DNA from: Marinovum algicola
GTDB lineage: Bacteria; Pseudomonadota; Alphaproteobacteria; Rhodobacterales; Rhodobacteraceae
Assembly: GCF_900109145.1 (NCBI RefSeq)
Contig: NZ_FNYY01000005.1
Coordinates: 62,001-126,000, forward strand
Direction of reading: 5' to 3'
Length of the DNA: 64,000 bases
In this document: positions 8,433 through 16,626 of the stretch, one piece after another
Numbering within the stretch: position 1 is the stretch's first letter
Layout of the letters: each line of letters begins with the position of its first letter
Translations under genes and position numbers: made by a program
Notes under the pieces: model-generated
Databases searched by the model: none
What the model was told of the DNA's origin: nothing
The model's input: the letters and a program-made list of their open reading frames with translations, nothing else

Positions 8433-9329
8433 ATGAGCCGGATCACCCTCCTCGACGGCGGCATGGGCCAGGAGCTGGTGCACCGCGCCGGAGACCGGCC
8501 GACGCCGCTCTGGTCGACCCAGGTGATGCGCGACCATCCCGGCCTGGTGGCGCAGGTGCATGCCGATTTCTTTGCCGCGGGCGCCACCGTCGCCACTGCC
8601 AACACCTATGCCATCCTGCGTGATCGGCTGACCCAGGCCGGCATCGAAGCGCAGTTCGCCGCGCTGCATGACCGGGCGCTGCACGAGGCCGAGACCGCGC
8701 GCCGGGCGCATGGTGCGGGCCGCATTGCCGGTGCCATCGGCCCGATCGGCGCCTCCTACCGCCCCGATCTGCATCCGGCGTCGGATGCGGCCGTGGCGAT
8801 CTATCGCGAGATCGCGGCGCTGCACATTCCGCGGGTCGACCTGATCCTCTGCGAAACCGTCGCCTCTCTGGCCCATGCCCGTGACATCCTCGCCGCGACG
8901 GTGCCGGGGGGCAAGCCGGTCTGGCTGGCCTGCACCGTGGATGACGAGGACGGCAGCCGGCTGCGCTCGGGCGAGCCGGTCACCGAGGTCGCCCGGATCG
9001 CCGTCGGCGAGGGCGCCGCCGCCGTGCTGGCCAATTGCTCGGCGCCCGAGGCGATGCCGGCCGCGCTGGATGCCATGGCCGGGAGCGGGCTGCCGACGGG
9101 CGCCTATGCCAACGGCTTCACGCAGATCACCAAGGAGTTCCTCAAGGCCAATCCCACCGTCGACGCGCTGGCGCCGCGCAGCGACATGGGGCCCGAAATC
9201 TACGCCCGGCACGCCCTGCGCTGGGTTGCCCAGGGCGCCACCATCATCGGCGGCTGCTGCGAGGTCAGCCCCGCCCATATCGCCGAGATCGCCCGCCGCC
9301 TGAAAACCGAAGGCCACAGCATCGTCTGA
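8433..9329 (+). CDS. Homocysteine S-methyltransferase family protein
   Basis: A 298-residue zinc-dependent methyltransferase of the betaine/S-methylmethionine-homocysteine methyltransferase family. The N-terminus LLDGGMGQELV and the zinc cysteines C202 (ANCS) and C275-C276 (GGCC) are the family signatures. The acceptor should be homocysteine, giving methionine; the donor could be glycine betaine, S-methylmethionine or a sulfonium such as DMSP. Lying between two demethylating GcvT flavoproteins, it fits a betaine-to-dimethylglycine first step followed by oxidative demethylation. ATG 8433 is preferred because conserved sequence begins there; the ribosome-binding site is weak. Confidence 0.88.
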   Translation: MSRITLLDGGMGQELVHRAGDRPTPLWSTQVMRDHPGLVAQVHADFFAAGATVATANTYAILRDRLTQAGIEAQFAALHDRALHEAETARRAHGAGRIAGAIGPIGASYRPDLHPASDAAVAIYREIAALHIPRVDLILCETVASLAHARDILAATVPGGKPVWLACTVDDEDGSRLRSGEPVTEVARIAVGEGAAAVLANCSAPEAMPAALDAMAGSGLPTGAYANGFTQITKEFLKANPTVDALAPRSDMGPEIYARHALRWVAQGATIIGGCCEVSPAHIAEIARRLKTEGHSIV

Positions 9330-9405
9330 ACCCTCACCCGTTCCAACTCTTTCCGGGTCCGGGGACGCGCCCCGCGAGGCCCGGCCTGCCAGGAAAGTCT
9401 GCCCC

Positions 9406-11853
9406 ATGCCGCATCTGCCCACTCACGCCCGCGCCGTCATCATCGGTGGCGGTGTCATCGGCTGTTCCGTCGCCTATCACCTGACCAAGCTGGGCTGGAA
9501 AGACGTCGTGCTGCTTGAACGCAAACAACTCACCTCGGGCACCACATGGCATGCCGCCGGGCTGATCGCCCAGCTCCGCGCCACCGCCAACATGACGAAG
9601 CTGGCGAAATACAGTCAGGAGCTCTATGGCGCGCTCGAGGCAGAGACCGGCGTTGCCACCGGCTTCAAGCGGGTGGGGTCGATCACCGTGGCATTGACCG
9701 GCGAACGGATGGAGGAACTTGCCCGGTCCGCCGGCATGGCGCGCGCCTTCGGGGTCGAGATTGAGGAGATTGGCCCGGACGACATCGGCCGGCGGTATGC
9801 CCATCTCAACCGCGAGGATGTGGTCGGCGGCGTCTATCTGCCGAAGGACGGGCAGGGCGACCCCGGCAATATCGCGCTGGCGCTGGCCAAGGGCGCGCGC
9901 CAGCGCGGCGCGGTGATCGCCGAGCGCACCAAGGCCACCGGCGTCACCCGCACGGGCCGCCGCATCACCGGCGTCGACTGGCAGGCCGAGGACAGCAGCC
10001 AGGGCCATATCGCCTGCGAACATGTGATCAACTGCGCCGGCATGTGGGGCCGCGAGGTGGGCGCGATGCTGGGCACCGATGTGCCGCTGCATGCCTGCGA
10101 GCATTTCTACATCGTGTCCGAACCGATTGCCGGGCTCAGCGAGCTGCCGGTGCTGCGGGTTCCCGATGAATGCGCCTATTACAAGGAAGACGCCGGCAAG
10201 ATCCTTTTGGGCGCCTTCGAGCCGGTGTCGAAACCCTGGGGCATGCAGGGCATTCCCGACAGTTTCGAATTCGACCAGTTGCCCGAGGATTTCGACCATT
10301 TCGAGCCGATCCTGGAGCAGGCAGTCAATCGCCTGCCGATGCTGGCCGAGGCCGGCATCCACACCTTTTTCAACGGCCCCGAAAGCTTCACCCCCGACGA
10401 CGCCTATCACCTGGGCCTCTGTCCTGGCATGGACAATGTCTGGGTCGCCGCCGGCTTCAACTCGGTCGGCATCCAGTCGGCCGGTGGCGCCGGCATGGCG
10501 CTGGCCGACTGGATGGGCAGCGGCGAAAAGCCGTTCGACCTGGGGGACGTCGATATCGCCCGCATGGCGCCGGTGCAGAACAACCGCCATTACCTGTTCG
10601 AGCGGTCGAAAGAGACGCTGGGCCTGCTCTACGCCGATCACTTCCCCTTTCGCCAGAAGGCCACCGCGCGCGGTATCCGGCGCACGCCTTTCCATGCGCA
10701 TCTGGCCGCCGAAGGCGCGGTCTTTGGCGAGTTGGCGGGCTGGGAACGCGCCAACTGGTTCGCCCGCGACGGGCAGGCGCGCGATTACGAATATTCCTGG
10801 AAGCGGCAGAATTTCTTCGACAATGTCGCCGATGAGGTGGCCGCGGTGCGCAGCTCTGTCGGCATGTACGACATGACCTCTTTCGGCAAGCTGCGCGTCG
10901 AGGGGCCGGATGCCGAGGCCTTTCTCAACCATGTCTGCGGCAATGACATGTCGGTGCCGGCGGGCCGCATCGTCTATACCCAGTTTCTCAATGCGCGCGG
11001 CGGGATCGAGGCCGATGTCACCGTCACCCGCCTCTCCGAGACCGCGTATCTGGTGGTCACGCCGGCGGCCTCACGGTTGGCCGACGAGACCTGGCTGCGC
11101 CGCCACCAGGGCGAAAACCGTGCCACGATCACCGACATGACCGCCGCCGAAGGCGTGCTGGCGGTGATGGGGCCGAACGCCCGGACGCTGCTGCAATCGG
11201 TCTCGCCCAATGATTTCTCGAACGCGATCAACCCCTTCGGCACGGCGCAGGAGATCGAAATCGGTCTGGGGCTGGCGCGGGCGCATCGCGTCTCTTACGT
11301 CGGCGAGCTGGGCTGGGAGCTGTACGTCAGCTCGGACATGGCGGCGCATGTGTTTGAAACGCTGCGGGCGGCGGGGGCGGACCACGGGCTCAAGCTCTGC
11401 GGCATGCACATGATGGATTGCGCCCGGATCGAGAAGGCCTTTCGCCACTTCGGCCACGACATCACCTGCGAGGATCACGTGCTCGAGGCGGGCCTCGGGT
11501 TTGCGGTCAAGTCCGCCAAACCGGCGTTCATCGGCCGCGACGCGGTGCTGCGCAAGAAGGAGGCCGGGCTCGACCGGCGCCTGCTTCAGTTCCGCCTGAC
11601 CGATCCCGAGCCGCTGCTCTATCACAACGAGCCGATCCTGCGCGACGGCAAGATCGTGGGCTACCTGTCGTCGGGTGCCTATGGCCACCATCTGGGCGGC
11701 GCCATCGGGCTGGGGTATGTTCCTTGCGCCGGCGAAAGCGCGGCCGAGGTCAAGGCCTCGCGCTACGAGATCGACGTCGCCGGGCAGCGGGTGCCGGCCG
11801 AAGTTTCGCTGCGGCCGATGTACGATCCCGGAAACGACCGCATGCGGGCTTGA
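9406..11853 (+). CDS. FAD-dependent oxidoreductase/GcvT fusion, second copy (DMGDH-like)
   Basis: 815 residues with the same four-part architecture as the 5879-8314 gene: FAD domain starting AVIIGGGVIGCSVAYHL, TWHAAGLIAQ, FAO_M part, GcvT domain (about 430-700) and GcvT C-barrel. The two are clearly paralogous but well diverged. The WHAAGL segment is closer to typical dimethylglycine/sarcosine dehydrogenases. Expected role: oxidative N-demethylation with transfer of the one-carbon unit to tetrahydrofolate, electrons going to ETF and ETF-QO (encoded near 60 kb). RBS AGGAAAG lies 8 bp before the ATG. Confidence 0.87.
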   Translation: MPHLPTHARAVIIGGGVIGCSVAYHLTKLGWKDVVLLERKQLTSGTTWHAAGLIAQLRATANMTKLAKYSQELYGALEAETGVATGFKRVGSITVALTGERMEELARSAGMARAFGVEIEEIGPDDIGRRYAHLNREDVVGGVYLPKDGQGDPGNIALALAKGARQRGAVIAERTKATGVTRTGRRITGVDWQAEDSSQGHIACEHVINCAGMWGREVGAMLGTDVPLHACEHFYIVSEPIAGLSELPVLRVPDECAYYKEDAGKILLGAFEPVSKPWGMQGIPDSFEFDQLPEDFDHFEPILEQAVNRLPMLAEAGIHTFFNGPESFTPDDAYHLGLCPGMDNVWVAAGFNSVGIQSAGGAGMALADWMGSGEKPFDLGDVDIARMAPVQNNRHYLFERSKETLGLLYADHFPFRQKATARGIRRTPFHAHLAAEGAVFGELAGWERANWFARDGQARDYEYSWKRQNFFDNVADEVAAVRSSVGMYDMTSFGKLRVEGPDAEAFLNHVCGNDMSVPAGRIVYTQFLNARGGIEADVTVTRLSETAYLVVTPAASRLADETWLRRHQGENRATITDMTAAEGVLAVMGPNARTLLQSVSPNDFSNAINPFGTAQEIEIGLGLARAHRVSYVGELGWELYVSSDMAAHVFETLRAAGADHGLKLCGMHMMDCARIEKAFRHFGHDITCEDHVLEAGLGFAVKSAKPAFIGRDAVLRKKEAGLDRRLLQFRLTDPEPLLYHNEPILRDGKIVGYLSSGAYGHHLGGAIGLGYVPCAGESAAEVKASRYEIDVAGQRVPAEVSLRPMYDPGNDRMRA

Positions 11854-11880
11854 CCTTGGCCTGGCACGGGGATGAAACTG

Positions 11881-11898
11881 CCGCGCAAAATTGCGCGG
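11881..11898. promoter_or_regulatory. Perfect inverted repeat CCGCGCAA-AA-TTGCGCGG
   Basis: An 8-bp perfect inverted repeat with 2-bp spacer, 27 bp after the second dehydrogenase gene. No T-tract follows, so it is a weak terminator candidate; a protein-binding palindrome is equally possible. Confidence 0.4.
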
Positions 11899-11951
11899 GC
11901 AGCAACGCAGGGATCACATTCTGCCCTCGCCAGCGACCGGAAGTTGTGCGA

Positions 11952-11972
11952 TTTCACGATTTTTTCACGATT
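11952..11972. promoter_or_regulatory. Two direct TTTCACGATT repeats, one helical turn apart
   Basis: TTTCACGATT occurs at 11952-11961 and again at 11963-11972, start-to-start 11 bp, 70-90 bp before the SARP-like gene at 12042. Tandem direct repeats with 11-bp phasing are the kind of site bound by OmpR/SARP-type winged-helix proteins, so this is a candidate autoregulatory site. Confidence 0.45.
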
Positions 11973-12041
11973 GAAGCGCGTGGGCCTCTTGGCAGAAGTG
12001 TGTAACAACAGTCATCTAGACCGCAAAATGGGGGCGGACGG

Positions 12042-13655
12042 ATGGCGGGCGTTTACGAAATCAGATTCTTTGGCACCTTTTCGATGCAGGCGCCTGACGG
12101 CCGCGATGTCACACCGCGCGGATCCAAGGCGCGCGCGGTTCTGGCGCTGCTGGCGGCGGCGCAGGACATGCGGCGAGGGCGGCGCTGGCTCGAGGGCAAA
12201 CTCTGGAGCGATCGCTCGCAGACCCAGGCCAGCGGCAGCCTGCGCCAGACCCTGAGCCAGATTCGCGCCGCTCTGCCTGATGACGAGACGATCTTCGAGG
12301 CCAGCCGGCTGAACGTCTGGCTCGAGCCCGGACGCATCCGCACCGATCTCGATCCGGCGGGGGGATTGCCCCGGGCCGATCGCGAGATGCTCGAGGGGCT
12401 GACCGTCCGCGACCCCGAATTTACCAAGTGGAAGGCCGATCTGATCCGCCGCCATGCGCCCCCCGCCGAGGTGTCGATGGCCCAGATCATCCGGCCGCGC
12501 GGCAGCGTCGGGCTGGTGGTACGCTCGGCGCCCGCCGGCGAAGGGCCGGCGGCGGAACGCATCACCGGCCAGATCCTCGCCGATCAGGTCGCCAAGAGCC
12601 TCGAAGAGCGCTTCTCCGTGGTGCGTTTTGCCTGGGGCGACAAGATGCCGGCCGACCTGCTTCCCGATATCGAGGTGCGCTGCGACGTGGCCGAGGACGG
12701 CGGCCGCGCGGTGGCTTTCCTGCGGGTGGAGAACGGCAGCGACGGGCGGGTGATGTTTTCGGACTATCGCAGCATGGCCGGGCCGGTGACCGAGATGATC
12801 AGCGCCGAGACCGTCACCGGGCTGGCCCATTCCGCCGCCGCGCGCATCCTGCACCGGTTGCCCGCCATGGTGCCGCTCGACCGGCCCGAAGCCGCCGCGG
12901 CCGGGTATGGCAGCCTCGGCATGCGCAAGCTGGCGCAATTCGACAAGGTTTCGCTGCAAGAGGCGAACCAGTTTTTCCGCCGCGCCCATGAAGCTGACGG
13001 CAATGGTGTCTACCTCGCCTGGCAGGCCTATGTCCGCATGGCGCAACTGCTCGAGACCGGACACGGCAGCGGCCCCGCCGACCGCGAAGAGACCGATGCG
13101 CTGATCACCCAGGCGCTGGAAAGCGCGCCCGACAATGCGCTGGCGATCTCGCTGGTGGCGCTGACCCGGATCGGGTTGCAGCATGATCCCGAAGCCCCCG
13201 CCGATCTCGCGATGCAGGCGATGAAATTCAATCAGTACAACCTGTTCGCGCAGCAGACGCTGGCGCTGGCGCACAGCACGCTGGGCAATCCGGCCGAAGC
13301 CTACCGGCTGTCGATCGCGGCGCGGGCCTCGGAGCCGGACGATGATCTCAGCCACCTCTGGGATCTGTTTCACACGCTGATCTGCATTTCGGCCGGCAAG
13401 CTCGACGAGGCGCGGCTTGCCGCCGCCCGTGCCAGCCGTGCCGCGCCCGGGTTCATCACCCCCAAGCGGCAGCTTGTGGTGCTGTGCGCCCACGCCGGCG
13501 ACATCAAGGGGGCGCAACGCTACATGCGCCAGATTCAGGCGCTGGAGCCTGATTTCACCCTCGACCGTTTCCTCAACGATCCGGCTTATCCGGTGCCGAC
13601 GCTGCGCCGCGCCGGGCTGATCTCGCAGCTTCGCAAGGACGAGCTGATCGGCTGA
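12042..13655 (+). CDS. SARP-like (BTAD-type) winged-helix regulator with TPR region
   Basis: 537 residues. The first 100 residues (IRFFGTFSMQAPDG, then SKARAVLALLAAA and LWSDRSQTQASGSLRQTLSQIR) match the winged-helix DNA-binding module of SARP/OmpR_C-like regulators. The middle part (about 150-275) is an undetermined alpha/beta region, possibly a degenerate TolB-like nucleotide-binding domain, and the C-terminal 230 residues are helical TPR-like repeats. No receiver or kinase domain is seen. A second regulator of the same design lies at 21461-23074. Target genes are unknown; the upstream direct repeats suggest autoregulation. Confidence 0.75.
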   Translation: MAGVYEIRFFGTFSMQAPDGRDVTPRGSKARAVLALLAAAQDMRRGRRWLEGKLWSDRSQTQASGSLRQTLSQIRAALPDDETIFEASRLNVWLEPGRIRTDLDPAGGLPRADREMLEGLTVRDPEFTKWKADLIRRHAPPAEVSMAQIIRPRGSVGLVVRSAPAGEGPAAERITGQILADQVAKSLEERFSVVRFAWGDKMPADLLPDIEVRCDVAEDGGRAVAFLRVENGSDGRVMFSDYRSMAGPVTEMISAETVTGLAHSAAARILHRLPAMVPLDRPEAAAAGYGSLGMRKLAQFDKVSLQEANQFFRRAHEADGNGVYLAWQAYVRMAQLLETGHGSGPADREETDALITQALESAPDNALAISLVALTRIGLQHDPEAPADLAMQAMKFNQYNLFAQQTLALAHSTLGNPAEAYRLSIAARASEPDDDLSHLWDLFHTLICISAGKLDEARLAAARASRAAPGFITPKRQLVVLCAHAGDIKGAQRYMRQIQALEPDFTLDRFLNDPAYPVPTLRRAGLISQLRKDELIG

Positions 13656-13871
13656 ATCAAGCCGTCTTGCAATCGCCGATCCGCCGTGAAACGCTCCGCT
13701 CATGCGGGTGCATCTCTGCGGGTGCACCACGCAAGTCCCGACGCGATCGCGGCGGGCAAGCCGGGCCGCATTTCCACCCGGCTGCGAGGCGCGGGCGGCC
13801 ACGGGGCTGCGGATTGTTTTGGAGAATAGCAGGACGGGCGGCTGGCGCGGCCTCTTGCGGAAAGGAAGATC

Positions 13872-15242
13872 ATGCTGAAAAACGACATGCTCGAACAATG
13901 GGACCGGGAGAATTTCTTTCACCCCTCCACCCATCTGGCCGATTTCGCGCGAGGCGAGGTCGCACATCGTGTGGTGACCACCGGCGATGGCTGTCACATC
14001 GAGGATCGCGACGGCAATCGCCTGCTCGATGCCTTTGCCGGGCTGTACTGCGTCAATGTCGGCTACGGGCGCAAGGAGATCGCCGAGGCGATCTCGGATC
14101 AGGCGCATGAGCTGGCTTATTACCATGCCTATGTCGGCCATGGCACCGAAGCCTCGATCACCCTGGCCAAGATGATCCTCGACCGCGCGCCCGACCACAT
14201 GTCCAAGGTCTATTTCGGCCTGTCTGGCTCGGATGCGAACGAGACCAACGTCAAGCTGATCTGGTATTACAACAACATTCTCGGCCGGCCCGAAAAGAAG
14301 AAGATCATCTCGCGCTGGCGCGGCTATCACGGTTCGGGTCTGATGACCGGCTCGCTCACCGGGCTCGAGCTGTTTCACAAGAAATTCGACCTGCCGCTGG
14401 CGCAGGTGGTCCACACCGAAGCGCCCTATTACTTCCGCCGGGACGATCTCGATCAGAGCGAGGCGGAGTTCGTGGCGCATTGCGTCGCCGAGCTGGAAGC
14501 GCTGATCGCGCGCGAAGGCGCCGATACCATCGCCGCCTTCATCGGCGAGCCGGTGCTGGGCACCGGGGGCATCGTGCCGCCGCCGGAGGGCTATTGGCCG
14601 GCGATCCAGAAGGTGCTGCAAAAGCACGACATCCTGCTGGTGGCCGACGAGGTGGTGACCGGGTTTGGCCGTCTGGGCTCGATGATGGGCTCGGATCACT
14701 ACGGGCTGAAGCCCGACCTGATGACCATCGCCAAGGGGCTGACCTCGGCCTATGCTCCGCTCTCGGGTTCGATCGTGTCCGACAAGATGTGGAAGGTGCT
14801 GGAGCAGGGCACCGACGAGAACGGCCCGATTGGCCACGGCTGGACCTATTCCGCCCATCCCATCGGAGCCGCAGCCGGGGTGGCCAACCTCAAGCTGATC
14901 GACACGCTCGGGCTGGTCAAGAACGCCGGCGAGACCGGCGCCTATTTCAACAAGGTGATGGCCGAGGCGCTGGGCGGGCATGCCCATGTCGGCGACGTGC
15001 GCGGCGAGGGCATGATGTGCGCCGTGGAATTCGTCAAGGACCGCGACAGCCGTGGCTTCTTTGACGCTTCCGAAAAGGTCGGCCCCCGGGTCGCCGCCGC
15101 GCTGTTGGAGCAGGGGGTGATCGGCCGGGCGATGCCGCAGGGCGATATCCTGGGCTTTGCGCCGCCGTTCTGCCTGACCCCGGCCGAGGCCGATGAGGTG
15201 GCGGAAAAGACCCGCGTGGCGGTGAGCCTGGTTCTGGGGTGA
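13872..15242 (+). CDS. Class III PLP-dependent aminotransferase (omega-transaminase type)
   Basis: 456 residues, fold-type I aminotransferase. The Schiff-base lysine is K288 in MTIAKGLTSAY; the upstream LVADEVVTGFGRLGS holds the aspartate that contacts the PLP pyridine nitrogen, and SGSDANETNVK binds the phosphate. Overall pattern (LDAFAGLYCVNVGYG, AYYHAYVGHG) is that of omega-amino acid/amine:pyruvate transaminases such as taurine-, putrescine- or beta-alanine-pyruvate aminotransferases; I cannot choose the amine substrate from sequence alone. AAGGAAG precedes the ATG. It stands alone, 216 bp after the SARP-like gene. Confidence 0.85.
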   Translation: MLKNDMLEQWDRENFFHPSTHLADFARGEVAHRVVTTGDGCHIEDRDGNRLLDAFAGLYCVNVGYGRKEIAEAISDQAHELAYYHAYVGHGTEASITLAKMILDRAPDHMSKVYFGLSGSDANETNVKLIWYYNNILGRPEKKKIISRWRGYHGSGLMTGSLTGLELFHKKFDLPLAQVVHTEAPYYFRRDDLDQSEAEFVAHCVAELEALIAREGADTIAAFIGEPVLGTGGIVPPPEGYWPAIQKVLQKHDILLVADEVVTGFGRLGSMMGSDHYGLKPDLMTIAKGLTSAYAPLSGSIVSDKMWKVLEQGTDENGPIGHGWTYSAHPIGAAAGVANLKLIDTLGLVKNAGETGAYFNKVMAEALGGHAHVGDVRGEGMMCAVEFVKDRDSRGFFDASEKVGPRVAAALLEQGVIGRAMPQGDILGFAPPFCLTPAEADEVAEKTRVAVSLVLG

Positions 15243-15273
15243 TCCCGGGCTGAGCGTGGCCCGGCAAAGTCAG

Positions 15274-15323
15274 CGCGGCGGGATTGCCCCGCCGCGTGTT
15301 ACACGCCCGGTTCTTTCCGGGCG
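15274..15323. terminator. Two GC-rich hairpins between convergent genes
   Basis: CGCGGCGGG-ATTGC-CCCGCCGCG (15274-15296) is followed by CGCCCGG-TTCTTT-CCGGGCG (15304-15323). They lie between the aminotransferase (+) and cytochrome c2 (-) genes and probably serve both as transcript ends. No long T-tract is present. Confidence 0.5.
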
Positions 15324-15360
15324 CCGGTGTCAGCCGCTGGCGCGCCGCCCGGATGCCCGA

Positions 15361-15831
15361 TCAGCTGCCATCCGCGCCCATATCGGGGCCGATCTTCTTG
15401 AGGAAGGCATAGAGGTCTTTCGCCTCGTCTTCCTTGCGCACCCGGAAGCTCATCTTGGAACGGGCGGAACCGTCGCCGGTAACTTCCTGAACCGCGCCTT
15501 TCGGATCCATCACGAATGCCACGAAGCTCGCCTCGTCAAACACCAGCCCGGCCTCGCCGGCGGCGATCATGTCCTTGCCATAGCGAAAATCCTCGACGGT
15601 ACCGGCGGTGCGGCCGACGACGCCATAGAGGTTGGGGCCGGTCTTGGCCTTCTTGCCGGCCAGCACCTCGCCGGCGTCGTTGGTGACGACGTGGCAGGAC
15701 TGGCACTTGCGGAACGCCTGTTCTCCGGCATCTGCATCGCCGGTGGCGGTTAGGTCGGGGCCGTGGCTGTCGGCCATCGCGGGCATGGCAAGCGCCATAG
15801 CCAGAAGCGATGTCAGGGCTAGGGTCTTCAT
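15361..15831 (-). CDS. cycA: Cytochrome c2 (periplasmic c-type cytochrome)
   Basis: 156 residues with a signal peptide (MKTLALTSLLAMALAMPAMA, cleavage after A20) and one heme c site C43-Q-S-C46-H47. The segments KTGPNLYGVVGRTAGT and the Met-ligand region SKMSFRVRKEDEA closely follow the Rhodobacter cytochrome c2 pattern. It would carry electrons in the periplasm from the bc1 complex to cytochrome oxidase (or to a reaction centre if the organism is phototrophic; nothing else in the window shows phototrophy). Divergent from idi across a 193-bp gap. Confidence 0.9.
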   Translation of the reverse strand: MKTLALTSLLAMALAMPAMADSHGPDLTATGDADAGEQAFRKCQSCHVVTNDAGEVLAGKKAKTGPNLYGVVGRTAGTVEDFRYGKDMIAAGEAGLVFDEASFVAFVMDPKGAVQEVTGDGSARSKMSFRVRKEDEAKDLYAFLKKIGPDMGADGS

Positions 15832-16024
15832 CGGTCAAATCTCCTCAGCAATTCTTTCAGGACATAGGTTCGGGGCCATTAGGTCAAGCGCGACGTTTTG
15901 GCAAATCCTGCCCGCCATGGCGCCAGAGCCTTGATTTCCTTGGCGCTGAAAGGGTAGGCGGTCGGACAAGATGCCGCGCCCCGGCCGGGGCGTGGGGGCC
16001 TTTGACACCGACAGGAGGGGCATA

Positions 16025-16555
16025 ATGGAAGACATGGTGCCCGCCTGGGTTGACGGAGAGCTTACACCCGTTGGCAAGCTCGAGGCGCATGAACGCGGGC
16101 TTCGGCACAAGGCAGTGTCGGTTTTCGTGCTGGCCGGCGATGCAGTGCTGATCCAGCAGCGCGCGGCGGGCAAATACCACACGCCAGGGCTCTGGGCCAA
16201 CACCTGCTGCACCCATCCGCTCTGGGGCGAAGCGGCCGAGACCTGTGCCATGCGGCGGCTGGAGCAGGAACTGGGCATCACCGCCGTCACTCCGATCTGG
16301 CGGCACCAGGCGGAATACCGGGCCGATGTCGGCGGTGGCATGATCGAGCATGAGGTGGTGGAGATCTTCACCGTCGAGGCCAGCCGCGACCTTCCGGTCA
16401 TTCCCAACCCCGACGAGGTGCAGGCGGTGCGCTGGGTGACGCGGGCCGAGTTGGTGGCCGAGATCGCCGCCATGCCGCAGATCTACACCCCCTGGATGCG
16501 CATCTACATGGCCGATCACGCCTCGGCGATCTTTGGTCACGGCCCGGCGGGCTGA
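16025..16555 (+). CDS. idi: Isopentenyl-diphosphate delta-isomerase, type 1
   Basis: 176-residue Nudix-fold enzyme that interconverts IPP and DMAPP in isoprenoid synthesis. Family motifs: HKAVSVFVL, the metal-site WANTCCTHP (active-site cysteine) and EAAETCAMRRLEQELG Nudix-like helix; the acidic active-site residue lies in the EHEVVEIF region. RBS AGGAGGGG lies just before ATG 16025; an in-frame start at 15971 would be in poorly conserved sequence. In photosynthetic relatives idi sits in the photosynthesis cluster, whereas here it stands beside cytochrome c2. Confidence 0.93.
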   Translation: MEDMVPAWVDGELTPVGKLEAHERGLRHKAVSVFVLAGDAVLIQQRAAGKYHTPGLWANTCCTHPLWGEAAETCAMRRLEQELGITAVTPIWRHQAEYRADVGGGMIEHEVVEIFTVEASRDLPVIPNPDEVQAVRWVTRAELVAEIAAMPQIYTPWMRIYMADHASAIFGHGPAG

Positions 16556-16626
16556 GCGGCCGGCGGGCTGGCGCCTGCGCCGGCAAAGGTGTATCCGAGG
16601 GCAAAGACAGCGATGAAGGCAGCAGC

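Noticed and set aside
6254-8605. A 783-codon minus-strand frame opposite the first DMGDH-like gene
   Set aside because: The plus-strand gene has complete FAD and GcvT domains; the antisense translation has none.
12012-14987. A 991-codon open frame on the minus strand opposite the SARP-like and aminotransferase genes
   Set aside because: It overlaps two well-supported plus-strand genes and its translation is rich in Arg, His, Gly and Gln with no domain; such long antisense frames are normal in GC-rich DNA.
15243-15360. A small RNA gene in the aminotransferase/cycA gap
   Set aside because: The two hairpins are better explained as ends of the convergent transcripts; no promoter-like sequence is visible.
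15832-16024. PpsR-type TGT-N12-ACA sites in the cycA/idi gap as evidence of phototrophy
   Set aside because: No such pair was found, and no other photosynthesis gene is in the window.
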